DNA of 64,000 nucleotides from Cystobasidiopsis lactophilus. Lineage: Eukaryota > Basidiomycota > Agaricostilbomycetes > Agaricostilbales > Chionosphaeraceae. The position numbers were made by a program, and so were the translations under genes. The DNA lies in the NCBI GenBank assembly GCA_001599975.1, contig BCIO01000005.1, positions 2,094,508 through 2,158,507 of the forward strand. Reading direction: 5' to 3'. Under the pieces are notes generated by a model. That model had not been told where the DNA came from. It worked only from the letters and a program-made list of their open reading frames with translations, and searched no databases. Shown here one piece after another: positions 47,636 through 59,507 of this stretch (its first letter is position 1; every line of letters starts with the position of its first letter).

Positions 47636-49093
47636 ATGGACAACCTCGACTGGAACGCCTATCAGCACGCCGGCCAGTTCTCCACCTACGACTTCGAGCA
47701 CAGGCCGCCGCCCTATGTCGCCCAGCAGCAGCAACAGGCGCAGGTCGACCCGGACGCGGCCAACATGTTCGCCCAGCCGGACTACAACTCGAACCAGTTT
47801 GCGGCCGCCGCCAGCTCGTACATGGCCACCGTCCCCGACCAGCAGACGCCCACCATGCCCCTCATGCCACAACAGCAGCAGCCGACCCAGGAACCAGCGC
47901 AGCAGCCAGCGCCACAGGCCAGCACCAGCGTGATTCCGGCTGCTACCCCTTCGCCGGCTACCCCTGCCAGCGCTAGTGGCCAGCCAGCCTCCTTCTTCGG
48001 CTGCAACAATTGCGAAATCTCCTACACCACCTTGTCCCACCTCAGAGAGCACATCCGCGCGCACGACCAAGGCGTGGAGCGTCCCTTCAAATGCTCGGAT
48101 TGCCAGCGAACCTACAAAGTGAGATTAGGCCTTCTCTTGAGCTTTGATCTTGTGACTGGGCTCACGAGTGTGCGATTGACTCTCACAGAATGCCAACGGC
48201 CTCAAAGTGCGTTGGCTGGCTCGTAGAAGAAGTTAAGGGCGCAAAAGCTGATTGACTCTGAGCAGTATCATGTTTCGACGAGCACTTCCAAGTTTGTCGC
48301 TCTCACCTCTTTCCTGCGTGGATATTATCTGATTGGAGGTCAAACAGTGGCAAGCATGCGCCCATGGGCTCCGAAAAAGGCTCGCGTGCCTTCAAGGCCA
48401 CCCTCACCAACAAAGACGCCACCGGCTCGAACAACACGGACGACAACAGCGGCGGCGAAACGCCGGTCGAGGCGAAGGAGACCTTTGCCTGCCCTCTGCC
48501 AGGCTGCACCAAGCAGTACAAGCAGCTGTCTGGTGGGTCCGGCCTCCTTCACAGCGCCAGGCCTGTCTCATTTACCGAGTTCCACAGGCTTGCGCTACCA
48601 TTTGACTTGCGGTGTAAGATAAGACCCGCTCATTACTGACTTCGCAGCTGATGTTGGTCCCACTCTTGCAGTACCAACACGACCCTGCTCCGACTCTCGC
48701 AGAACTGGTGGCCATGTGAGCCCGCTCCTCCCTCTGCACAAATAAACCGTGTTGAGCTTTTTTCCTGCTCGCAGCAACTCCCAATTGAGCGAGAGGCTGA
48801 ATGGCCGCGGCGAGGCGTTCCACAAGGCCCAGAACCGAGCGGCCCAACGCCGGCAAGCCAAGGAGGCGGGCGGCAGCGCCAGCCAGAGCAACTCGTCTTC
48901 CCAGCCCCATCAACAGCAGCCCAACCCGTCGGACGCGATCACCACCCTCTATGTCGACACGCCCTCGATGCCGGAGTTGGACCTCACGAACGCCTCCAGG
49001 CCTTGGCTCGAAGGGTTGGTGCTCTGCTCCACTCAGCTGTTGTTGTCCTGTGCTGATTCAATGCATTCTTTTCCCAACAGAACCTCTCACTAG
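47636..49093 (+). CDS. SFP1-like C2H2 zinc-finger transcription factor
   Basis: Eight exons (47636-48118, 48189-48206, 48266-48291, 48348-48532, 48588-48613, 48672-48715, 48775-49014, 49081-49093) give 344 aa. A Gln-rich N-terminus is followed by three fingers. They are CNNCEISYTTLSHLREHIRAH, abbreviated here by its ends; FKCSDCQRTYKNANGLKYH; and FACPLPGCTKQYKQLSGLRY followed by H. The YKxxxGLxYH pattern of the last two is typical of yeast SFP1, a regulator of ribosomal-protein and ribosome-biogenesis genes. The spacing to the last His of finger two is unusual (KYH to GKH). Exon 2 is an 18-nt micro-exon inside that finger. The C-terminal half is Gln/Ser-rich. Confidence 0.8.
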
Positions 49094-49730
49094 GTGCCCT
49101 CGGCGCTTCCTAGCTCGCCACACTTCATGTTCATCTAGCCCAACCTCATCCCTAAACAACATAGCCTCGCTGCTTTATCGCCATCTCTATCACCCGATAC
49201 TCCTCCTCCTCTGCCAACCTAATACATCGAGGAGGCCATCCCCAACCCAAAATGCCGCTTGACGACGGCGAGCAGCTCAGAACTTGTCTTCAACGCCACT
49301 GCCGGCCCGTCCCCTGGCTTGTTTGATGACAACCTCCCTACCTCTCTCGCCTCTTCTCGCATGTGTACAGCAAGAGCCAGAGAGTGGGGGTTTTCTTGTA
49401 CAATACGGTCTCCCGACTCCCCTTAGATTTTACTGGCCTTGCGTGTGAAACTTTTGGCTGCTGGACTTGGCTTCTTGGGCTGGTCTGCCGTTTAATCTCA
49501 CCACTTTCTAGAGCCATAACCAGAAGCAGAGGAAGATTTGAGCAGTTTGATGAACCAACATTGCCGGCCTCTGAGCTCAAAGGGCGCAGACAGGCGAGCT
49601 GCTGCTTCGCTCCACAACGGCCTCGAGCTCCCTTAGAGCCGACAACCAGTTTCTCAAGAGCACTCCAGCACGTCCAAGCGCCACCACTCGACCGGTGTGG
49701 AACTGCCGCTGTTGAAGGGCGCAAGCAAAA
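49094..49730. other. Intergenic, promoter of PRP17
   Basis: About 640 bp between tandem plus-strand genes. It is pyrimidine-rich near its left end. No gene is seen. Confidence 0.45.
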
Positions 49731-52045
49731 ATGAACCAGCTGGCGAACTATGGCTCGGGGGACGAGGGCGCGCAGTCTGGCGCGGAGAGCGAGGTCGAGT
49801 TCGATGTGAAGGACTCGTTTGGGATAAAGAAGATCAAGACGGACCACGCAGCGGCCGCCAGCTCAGCCAAGCAAGCGGCGACAGTGGCTAGTGCAGCTCC
49901 AGCCGTTCTTGACAAGGTGGGCATTCTCACGCTGCCTCATGCCGCTTGGAGATACTCGCTGACTTCGCTTGACTCACAGGACATCATGAAGGCCTCGGGC
50001 AGCATGGTTCTCGCGAGCAACAGCACGCAGATGAATGTTGGTGATCTCTCGCTCGCACGATTTCACTCCAGAACTCATCAGGTATTTGATCGCAACAGGT
50101 CAACATGCACTACGACGACATGATGATGCCCATCCAAGGACCAGCGACGCCGTTCGAGGGCGAGAAGAAGCTGGCGAGGATGAACACCCTGACCGGCTTC
50201 GTCGAGTCGCACGCCATGTCCGACTCTGACTTCAAGAACCAGCAGCGCTCCTACTACGTCAACGGCTACGCCATGAACCCCTCCTTGATCGGCGCCACCG
50301 ACGAGTCGGGCAACCTGCTCAACCCTTACATCGGCCCCAACCAAGCCTTGGCCCAGGAGACCGGTGGCGCCATTGTGGCCGACCTCAAACCCAGCAAAGC
50401 GGTTGTTCGGGCTAACAAGCGGAAGCGGAAGGGCAAGGGCCAGCTGGGGATGTTCGACGACCCGGACGAGGAGGAGGAAGGCGCCGAGGCGTCTGGCCCA
50501 AAGAAGCAGGTCGAGTACGTCGGGCCGTGGGCGGGCTGGCAGGAGAACACCAACGCGGATGGCGGGCCAGAGTATGAGGAGGTCGAGGAGCACGTCCGCA
50601 AGGTCAAGCCCATCATCGAAAAGTCGGTCAAGGAGGTCGGCTTTGGGGAGGAAAAGAGTGTTTTCCACGGTGCGTGCTCTCCCCCGTTTGCTCCATTCAA
50701 GAGCTCACTTTTGCTGGCCATGTGCAGGCAAGGAGATGCACGACTACCAGGGCCGGACTTACATGTCGATTCCGCGAGATGCGGGCGTCGACCTGGAGCC
50801 GGAGGAGCCAGGGCAGCAGCAGTGCTACATCCCCAAAAAGTGCATCCACACCTGGTCTGGTCACACCAAGGCCGTCTCCAGCTTCGACCTTTTCCCTGGG
50901 TCGGGCCACCTGCTGCTATCAGGCTCAATGGACAATCGTGTCAAGGTTGGTGGCTTGTTACTTTCGCACAAAGTGCTCTTTGATCTGACACTTGTGCCTA
51001 GCTATGGGACGTCTATCACGACGGCAAGTGCCTCCGCACTTTCATGGGCCACGGCCAGGCCGTGCGGGACGTCCAGTTCTCCACCGACGGCCGCCGCTTC
51101 CTTTCCGCCTCCTTCGACCGCCAAATCAAGCTCTGGGACACCGAAACCGGCGCTTGCTTGCAGGCCTTCTCCAACCACAAGATCCCGTACTGCGTCAAGT
51201 TCCACCCGGAAAAGTCGAACATTTTCTTGGCGGGCATGTCCGACAAGAAGATCGTGCAGGTGAGTGGCACCTTCTCTTTGCCACTATCGTCAGGGCTCAG
51301 TCTCTAAGTTGCCGTCATAGTACGACATCAACTCGGGGGAGATCACCCAGGAATACGACCAACATCTCGGGCCAGTCAACACAATCACTTTCACGGATGA
51401 AGGTCGGAGGTAAGCTGGCTCTCTGCCTTGAGCATCTCGAGGCATGTGCGAACTCATGTCGATGCGCAGATTCGTCACCACCTCGGACGACAAGAGCATC
51501 CGGGCCTGGGATTTCGACATCCCCGTTGTGATTAAATACATCGCCGAGCCCGACATGCACAGCATGCCGGCTGTGGCCAAGTCCCCGAATCGTGAGTGTG
51601 ATCCCACCCGCCCAATGCGCAGCAGCAGGGATATTCATAGCCATTGGCGCTCGCAGAAAAATGGCTGGCCATGCAGTCGCTGGACAACCAGATCCTCATC
51701 TACTCCGCCGAGACCTTCAAGCAGAACCGCAAGAAGGGCTACCGCGGCCACACCGTCGCGGGCTACGCCTGCAAGCCGGCTTTCAGCCCCGACGGCCGCT
51801 TCCTCAGCTCGGGCGACGCCAGCGGCAACGTTCACTTTTGGGATTTCAAGAGCGGAAAGAAGTATCCGAACCGCCTCCAGGCCCACAACCGAGTGGTTAT
51901 TGCGCAGGCCTGGCTGCCGCATGAGACTGTGAGTAGGACTGCGCAGCGTGGTAGAATCAGGCAGAACTGACCTCTGAGTGCGCCGGTTCCACAGAGCAAG
52001 CTGGTCACTGCTTCGTGGGACAACACTCTCAAGCTGTGGGACTAA
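49731..52045 (+). CDS. PRP17: Pre-mRNA splicing factor PRP17/CDC40
   Basis: WD40 protein of the spliceosome needed for the second step of splicing. Nine exons (49731-49916, 49980-50036, 50099-50669, 50728-50945, 51002-51259, 51321-51409, 51470-51591, 51657-51928, 51995-52045) give 607 aa. The N-terminal region has the conserved [20 protein letters not shown] and [18 protein letters not shown]. Seven WD repeats follow, for example [40 protein letters not shown] and the final [14 protein letters not shown]. The length and end match the family. A tract of Lys/Arg (NKRKRKGKG) near residue 185 is a likely nuclear signal. Confidence 0.96.
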
Positions 52046-52434
52046 GGGACATCGTAGAGATAGGGAGAGGACACTGCAGGGTGCGCCTCTTCGTCCATAT
52101 GTTCGTTGATTTTGAAAGACTGGCCCCCCAGGCTTTATTCCACTTGTCGTTCTTGAAGCCGTCAAGCGGACCTCTTGTGGATAAAGGGCTCAAGCGAAGC
52201 ACACTTGGCAATTGGCAAGGTTGGCGGGCTTACCAGAGCAATGATCGACATTGGGCGCGGCCGATGGATCCACGGCCCGAGCCGCGCTAAGGAAAGTTGC
52301 TCCCTCAACTTGTTGTTTTTTCTCACCATCCATCAAATCTGTCGCTCTCCTGCCCAAGCGTGGCCCACCCTCACACGGCTCTTCAGCCACCCACATTCGT
52401 TTGCATCAAGATATCCCATTGGTCGGCTTGAACA
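52046..52434. other. Intergenic, promoter of the subtilase
   Basis: About 390 bp between tandem plus-strand genes; no gene is seen. Confidence 0.45.
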
Positions 52435-55400
52435 ATGCTCGCCGGCGTTGTTTACCTCTTTTTGGCCGCCGCCGCCGCTCAAGCCACTTTGGCGTCAACT
52501 TCTGGCCACTTCCCGCACCGACACCATGCAGCAAGAGCACTGCAAGAGAGGGCCAATACCATCAAGGAGCGGCCAGCAACAGTTGAAGTGGTCCCCAACA
52601 CATACATCGTAGAGTTGGACTCTGGGGCCAACCCTTCGTCGTTAAGCAAGCGAGCAGCGCAAGCGGCTGTCCATGTCAGTCTACATCTCATCTCATCTAT
52701 TCTGTTCGTCTATGGTGGCTCATCGTGAGAGAGAATTTGTGCAGGCCTCGTTCTTTTCAGCACTGCAGTCTCACAGTATCCCTTACTCTGTTCAGCAAGA
52801 GTACACCGATGCACCAGAAATCTTCCACGGTGCTACTATCAAAGTCAACAGTGAAGCAGATGCAAGCTCCATCGCCAACATGTCAACAGTCAAGGTGGGC
52901 GGTGGTTTATGCGGCGCCAAGATCGTCGGCTGATCGTGTCTGCAACTTTGCAACAACAGAACATGTGGCCCGTGTACAAGATTCAAATGCCCAAGGTCAC
53001 GGATGAAGTGAGAATTAAGAAGCGTGGGGCCGGATGGGATTGGGGCAAGCCGGACGTGTATCGTATGTGTTTCCGTCGATGGCAAGTCTACAAGTCTGAC
53101 TCTAGCGCCAGCTCCCCATCAAATGATCGGCGCTGACAAGGTTGGTTAATGCTTTTGACTAGACGATTACTTACTCATCACCGGAATGGCAGCTCCATGC
53201 GGAGGGCATCACCGGCAAAGGTCAGGTTGTGGCTGTCGTGGACTACGGCATCGATTACAAGTGGGGCTCCCTTTGTTCAGTCGACTTGTTCTAATTGGCC
53301 ATGCAGACATCCTGCCCTCGGCGGGTGCTTCGGTAAACGCTGCAAGGTTCAAAAGGGTTTGTCCCTTCACACTTGAACCTAATGACTTCAACTTATCTCG
53401 CCATAGGCTACAACTTTATTGGTGATAGTAAGCATCGCTTACGAATTACGTACAAAGCACTCTCATGTCCTCCGCTGCTCAGCTTACAGCGATGCATTTG
53501 CTGGAAATGGCGATCCCTATGCGAATTGCCTTGGCTCCACACACGGTCTGCTCCAATCTGACTACATTAGACTGTGGCTTAGTCCTCACCCAACCTAGGT
53601 ACCCATGTCGCGGGCCTAATCGCCGCAAAAGATGTCGGCACTGGCTTCAGTGGTGTGGCGCCAGATGTGATGAACTTTTACTTCGACCCTATCAAGCATT
53701 GCTGACGAAATAACCACCAGGCCACTCTTTACGGTCAGATCTAATGCTACCAAACCAGGAACCTAGTCTCACTCTCACCACACAGCCTACCGAGTTACCG
53801 ACTGCAATGGGCTCTCTTTCACCAGCTTGGTCATGGCTGGTCTATTGAAGGCTTATGCTGATGGAGCTCGAATTATCAACACCTCAGTCACCAGCATTGG
53901 CGGTTGGAAGGAGGATGCCTTGGCCGTTGTTGCTGATCGATTGGCCGCCAAAGGCGCCATTGTCGTCACCAGCACTGGAGATGCGGGAGCACAGGGTATG
54001 TCTGTTCCTGCATGATGATTGGTGGATGCTCATGTCCTGTTCACAGGGGCCTTTTATGTCGAGCAGTGGGTTTCCTGGTCGCGCCCAACACACATGCTAA
54101 CCCTGCGGACTAGACCCGGCACTGCTGAGACAGCATTAAGTGTCGGTAGTGTTGAAGTGCCGTGAGCTCTTTTCTGCGAGGAGCAGATTTGGGTACTGAC
54201 TGGGAACTCAGGAAATATACCACATTTACAGTTGAAGTTTCTTCCGGCCACGCTTTTGGTCGCAAAATCAAAGGCCATGGGGCCAAAGACATCGTGAGCC
54301 TATTCAGTGGCTTCGGCACCAGAGCTCAAGCTGGCGTAGAATTTCTATGGCAGCCACAGCTACGGGGATGGAACATACGGACTTTACGTGACGTCGAACG
54401 ACACGACGATCACGGACGACGCCTGCTCTCCTCTCCCTAATACGACACCAGATCTTTCGGGGAAGGTTGTGCTGGTCAGGCGGGTAAGTCAACGAGACCT
54501 TTGCTTCATTGACTGGGCTGACTTCTTTCAAGGGTGGCTGTTTCTTCGACGAGAAGTATGCCAACGTAGCTGTGTACAACGTGAGCTTTCTAGGCCTCGC
54601 TTTCGCCGTATTGCGCAGAGTCTGATCTCCACCCAATGTCAAGGCGGTTGGGATTCTTAGTCAGTCCAGCCTTACATCCGCGGTGTAGAGCCTCATGTTT
54701 GATTCTGCAGTTTACAACACACCCGATACCGCTGTCATGTACGAAGATGGCATTTTTTACGGATACCCCAGTGGCAACGGTGCTTTGATCGACGAGGCAG
54801 ACGGTCTTTATGTATGTTCAATTTAATTCGCTCTATTCCCGACCCTTACTCGTGTTTCTCAGCTGGTAGACCAATGGGCACGCGGTGTAAAAACCGAGCT
54901 CACGTTTCCTAAGGAGCTGACAAGTGTGCCGAATACCGACACCAGCGGAGTCAGGTTGGTTGCCTCTCGATTTATCTCTAGTCCTCTACCTACAAGACCT
55001 CCGTGCAGCTCCATCAGTCAATATGGACCTACATTCGAACTTCGACCAGTGCCGAAGCTCCTGGCTCCTGGCAGTAGGTGCTCGGAGATTTTGGCGCACA
55101 ACGTCTGAAATTTGCACAGGCAACGTCTTGTCGCTGGCTCCTCTTCAATATGGCGGCTACACAGTCCTCTCTGGGACATCTCAAAGTGCTCCTATTACCG
55201 CTGTAAGTTCGGACAGTGGACTTCGCAAAGATTTCCTAACGCCGGAACTGGCAGGGGGCCGTCGCCTTGTACTCCAGTGTCAAGCCCATCAAGGCCGGGC
55301 ACAGCGGCTTCGCCTCGACCGTCACCGCGGCCCTGTTGAATAACGCAGTTCCTCTTCGCGTTCGCAACCACATCACTCCTCTTCCCCAACAAGGTGCTGG

Positions 55401-56621
55401 CGTCCTCAACATCTATGCCGCCATCCACAGTCAGACCGAGCTTTCGACTTCTTTCTTGCTCCTCAACGATACTAGATACTTTCAGGGCAAGCAGAAGTTT
55501 ACAGGTGGGTTTTTTGCCTGCGATCTGAGCAACGAAATGACCGGACCACGTTTCAGTCCAAAACAAGTCGCCCAAGACGTTGACCTACAAGCTCGCCCAT
55601 CTACCAGCTCTATCGCTGCTGCCCTTTAACAAGGTGCGACCGTTCCTATGCCCAGATTCCTAGGCTCACTTCAAAGCCAGAATTCCAACTACCCATCACT
55701 GACTCCCGCCACCAGCCCGCGCGGAGCAACCGTCAAGTTCAGCCAGTCGACTTTGCGCCTGAAGCCTGGTCAGAAAGCGACGGTTCAGGTCACGTTTACG
55801 CCTCCAGCCGGTTTGCCTGCTACGACCTTCCCTCTCTACTCCGGTTTCGTACGAGTGCAAGCTTCGGGACAAGTCGCCACACTTCCCTATCTGGGCATGG
55901 CAGCAGCGATGTACGACATGCCTGTTCTTGACCACGGAGCTGCCATCGTCGGTGCTACGGTCCCGACTCTTACCGATTCGTCGTACAACATACAGACCGG
56001 GCCAGCGACTTACTCAATGACCAACGGAGATACACCTTTGGTCTTCTTGCGTTATACAGGTCAGTTCAAGATGGTTGCGGTTCTCCTCCCGAACGATCGC
56101 AATTGACGCTAGTCGCAGCCGGGACTGCCTTTGTTTCGTTGGACGTGATGGAAAGCATCACCACCTACGTCCCGTCTCTCCCGATAACCAATGCCTCACG
56201 CCACCGAAAAGCTCAAGATCCCAAGAAAGACCAAATTGGCGTCTTTGCGACGTCTGCCTACAGTCCACGGAGCGGAGTTGCCAGTCAGGCGCTGGCGCAA
56301 AACAGCATTCAGACGTCCATCGTTGCTTGGGACGGCACCTTGGCGGACGGCACGGTCCTACCAGACGGCTCTTACAAGCTCAGACTCCGGTTTGCCACTC
56401 TCACGTTGTTGTTCCAATTCACGGAAAGCTCACGCTGCTTCCGCAGCGCTCTCAAAATCACTGGCAACCCGGCGATAGACGCCGATTACGAGTGCGTGTT
56501 GCTAAATCCGCGCTCTCGCGATGCCACCCCTCGTAACTCATGCCGTCTGCCCAACAGATCTTGGCTTTCTCCGACTGTCGTGATCCAGAGGAATACTGGG
56601 TGCGGCCGGAAGCGCTGCTAA
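52435..56621 (+). CDS. Secreted subtilisin-like serine protease (S8) with PA and Fn3-type regions
   Basis: Many-exon gene (I count roughly twenty short exons; not every border is fixed). It begins with a signal peptide (MLAGVVYLFLAAAAAQATLA) and an I9-type propeptide (VVPNTYIVELDSG). The triad is visible: Asp in GQVVAVVDYGIDYK (about 53225), His in HGTHVAGLIAAKD (split by an intron, 53550/53600), and Ser in LSGTSQSAPITA (about 55170). A PA-type insert lies between His and Ser (around 54700, with DGIFYGYPSGNGALID). The C-terminal part has beta-rich Fn3-like sequence and ends with DGTLADGTVLPDGSYKLRLR, then SWLSPTVVI. The order fits fungal minor extracellular proteases (Vpr/C5a-peptidase type). 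No inactivating change was noticed. Confidence 0.85.
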
Positions 56622-57388
56622 TTCGTCGGCTTGGTCCTTCGCGCTTCGGACTTGTGTCCCTTTTGTTTATAATAATTCGCTGTCCATTTTTGGGGTTGCA
56701 TCGGCAATGAACACAAGAGGCTCATTGTGAATCCATTGTTTTGGGAGGCCCTTCGCCGGCCGGCAATAATTAAGGAAGGTTCATGACTCGAGAAAACGCC
56801 GCAAGAGCGGCGCAGGCTCCCGAAGAGAAGGCAGCAGCAAATCTCACGAAATCGCGTCCGCCCCAAATGAGACAGTGAGACACGGAGATTTTTTTTCCTG
56901 GCTTGGTGGCAATTTTTTTCTCTGGCAGGAAGCCCTCTCGGCAGCTGTTTTCCTCAGTCAGGTACCACCAACGCCCTTCAGGACCATCGCGGCGCGTTAT
57001 TCTGTTCTATTGGAAGCAAAAGAAGGAATGCCCTTCGAAACCTCTGTCTTGCGCGAGCCTCATGTCGACGCGAGCTGCGATCGCCTGCCGGGCTCATGGC
57101 CCGCTCCCGCTGCTTTTCGCGCGGCACAACATGACGCCTGAAACAAAAACTTGGTGTTCTCAACGTCTTTTCGTAATGCGCATTTACATTACATAGGCAA
57201 CATACTGCCGAGAGAACCCAGAGAAGGAGGCAGCGAAGGCTCTTCCTCCCGCTCGACCCTCGACCTTTTGTGCTTTTGTGATTACAGTCTAGAAACCGCT
57301 CCTTCACCTGTTTGCCTCGCTTGCTTGGCTACCCGTTTACCCTTTTGCACCAACAAATCGAGATCCCGCACCCAAACCAAATCAAGAG
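56622..57388. promoter_or_regulatory. Promoter region of the repeat-peptide gene
   Basis: About 770 bp between the subtilase stop and the repeat-peptide start. The last 150 bp are pyrimidine-rich and probably the 5' leader. No gene or named site is visible. Confidence 0.4.
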
Positions 57389-58322
57389 ATGAAGTTCGGA
57401 CTTGCTACCATCCTGTTGACTCTGGCCGCCTGCGCTGTTGCTGCTCCCGTGCGTCATCCCCCGGGACTGCCTCTTCGATTTTTGCTGTGCCGATGCTTAC
57501 CGGACGTCAACAGGTGCCGACTGCTCAACCGCAGGCGCGCGATTTGGCGGAGCGTCAGCTCGGCGGCGCCGGCACTTCCAGTGTTGCCAGTGGCGACAGC
57601 GGTCGACCGCGTGCGTGGAAGCGCGAAGAAATTGAGAACGTAGGCTGTCCGACTGTCGCTTGCGAACTATCGCTTGAGTGCTGACGTTAAACAGGCTCTT
57701 CGGGAGCGTCAGCTCGGTGGCGGCGGAACTTCGAGTGTCGCCAGCGGTGATAGTGGCAGGCCTCGCGCATGGAAGCGTGAGGAAATCGAGAAGGTGTGTT
57801 TATACGCTCGAGATTGGCCGAACACTGCTGATCCAACGCAGGCCCTTCTGGAGCGTCAACTTGGTGGCGGCGGAACTTCGAGTGTCGCCAGCGGTGATAG
57901 TGGCAGGCCTCGCGCATGGAAGCGTGAGGAAATCGAGAAGGTGTGTTTCTCCGCTCGATAATGGCCGAACAAAGCTGATCCAACACAGGCCCTTCTGGAG
58001 CGTCAACTTGGTGGCGCCGGAACTTCGAGCGTTGCTAGCGGAGACAGTGGCAGGCCTCGCGCATGGAAGCGTGAGGAAATCGAGAAGGTGCGAGCATTGA
58101 TAGTCATAATCGAATTGTTCTCATCCTTAGCGCAGGCTTTGCTCGAGCGTCAGTTGGGCGGTGCTGGGACCTCCAATGTTGCCAGCGGCGACAGTGGCCG
58201 TCCACGAGCATGGAAAAAGGACATTGTGGAGCGTGCTGTAAGGTCTATTCTTTTGGGATATTGCCCTAGTCAGTTCTGACATCCGATTCTAGGCGGTCAC
58301 CCCGGCTGTCCAGTTCGCATAG
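57389..58322 (+). CDS. Secreted tandem-repeat peptide precursor with Kex2-type sites
   Basis: Seven exons, all joined in phase 0, give 204 aa: 57389-57448, 57514-57639, 57695-57793, 57842-57940, 57989-58087, 58136-58237 and 58293-58322. Exon 1 is exactly the signal peptide MKFGLATILLTLAACAVAAP. Exons 2-6 each carry one repeat unit of about 33 residues: ERQLGGGGTSS, then VASGDSGRPRAWKREEIEK. Units 1-4 end their core in Lys-Arg; unit 5 has Lys-Lys (AWKKD). Exon 7 is a short tail, AVTPAVQFA. The layout fits a precursor cut by Kex2 in the Golgi to release about 31-residue peptides. There is no CaaX box (so not a basidiomycete mating pheromone) and no Tyr in the core. The biological role is unknown. 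Confidence 0.88.
57695..58135 (+). repeat. Three tandem 147-bp exon+intron units
   Basis: 57695-57841, 57842-57988 and 57989-58135 are each 147 bp: a 99-nt exon and a 48-nt intron. Exons 3 and 4 are identical over their last 77 nt or so, and the introns at 57794 and 57941 are clearly homologous. Flanking units at 57514 and 58136 are more diverged, with 55-nt introns. Confidence 0.92.
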
Positions 58323-59507
58323 ACACCTTCCCTCCGCCTCCCAGCATGTCTACACACTACTCTCTTCTTCTACCTAAAATGGCCCACATCACTGGCCAGT
58401 TCGACATTTCAGATTACCCACAGCTTTTGGCATTTGCCACCGCACATTAGATTCCACTCCCACACACGCCATTCACCCGCCTCACCACACACCACGCCTC
58501 GGCAAGCTCCTACAGCCTGTCCTTCACTCAACCCTTTAATTTCACACCACACGAATTCTTCGAGACACCCCTCTTCTTTTTGGACCTTTTCAGTTTTGGC
58601 ATCTTTCACGTCTCGAAGAAGCCGCCTCTGGCTCTGCCACCCCTCTGGGCCAGCGGCAAAGGACACTCTTGTTAAACAACCACTTTTCACCTTTCATTAG
58701 GGACCCTTTCCTCCTTTGCCTCTCTGAGGGCATCTGGGTCCCCGGCCTTGTTTTTCAAGCGCTTTTTAAATCTTCTTTCGGGCTGTGTTCGCTTTATATC
58801 TTACTGGAGAGGTGAAGAAGGATGGTTTTATCGTTATGTCGCTTGTAACGTTCAACTGTTTTCAAACCCTCGGTTGTTAATGCAACACAAACTTGTTGTT
58901 TTTCATGGATACTCTGCTCTCTGCGTGCACTCCTCGGTAGCCTTTAAGTATGAGGAGTCGGCGTGCAAGGCTTTGAGAGCTCAGACAGAATGCGACTTCG
59001 GGATTGCAATAAGCAGGAGCGGGGTGGGGTTCCGGCTCAGTCCCGACCTTGCGCCTAGACACCAGCGACTTGACCGAGGCCGTCCCGCAATTGCTGCTTT
59101 TACTCCTGCTTCTCTTGCTGTAATGGTATGCGACAAACTTTGAGAGATGCCAGGCCAGTGGCAAGGGGTGTTTTGAGGTTTTGGAGGGAGCGCGAGAAGG
59201 AAGGGTGTGCGCTGGAGGTTCTTTTGGTGGGTATGTGACACGCGTGGTAAAAGAAGGTGGTGATAGAGTGGGTTGACGAACATGCTGATGGGAGGATATT
59301 TACTGGAAAGGATGGAGAAGACAGACGGTGATAGACTTTTGGGTGGTTTACTTTTCTTGGATATCGAGATTGAGTCCTAGACGGCGATATAGACACGAAA
59401 GCTGGAGATGAGGAGGCCTTTTGGCGCGCGCGACTTCCTAGTAGGAGTAGTCGTAGCGAGGAGCGTTCGACGAGACGAAGCTGTTTTCGCCACCCAGCCG
59501 AGTCAAG
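58323..59507. other. Long convergent intergenic region
   Basis: About 1.2 kb between two convergent genes. The first part is rich in C and A with T-rich runs and has no start-to-stop structure with a domain. I see no gene here; long 3' UTRs are likely. Confidence 0.45.

Noticed and set aside
57389-58322. Mating-pheromone precursor or dikaritin-type RiPP precursor
   Set aside because: Basidiomycete pheromone precursors end in a CaaX box and have no secretion signal; this protein has a signal peptide and ends VQFA. Dikaritin cores contain Tyr and sit beside UstYa genes; the repeat has no Tyr and no UstYa-like gene is in view.
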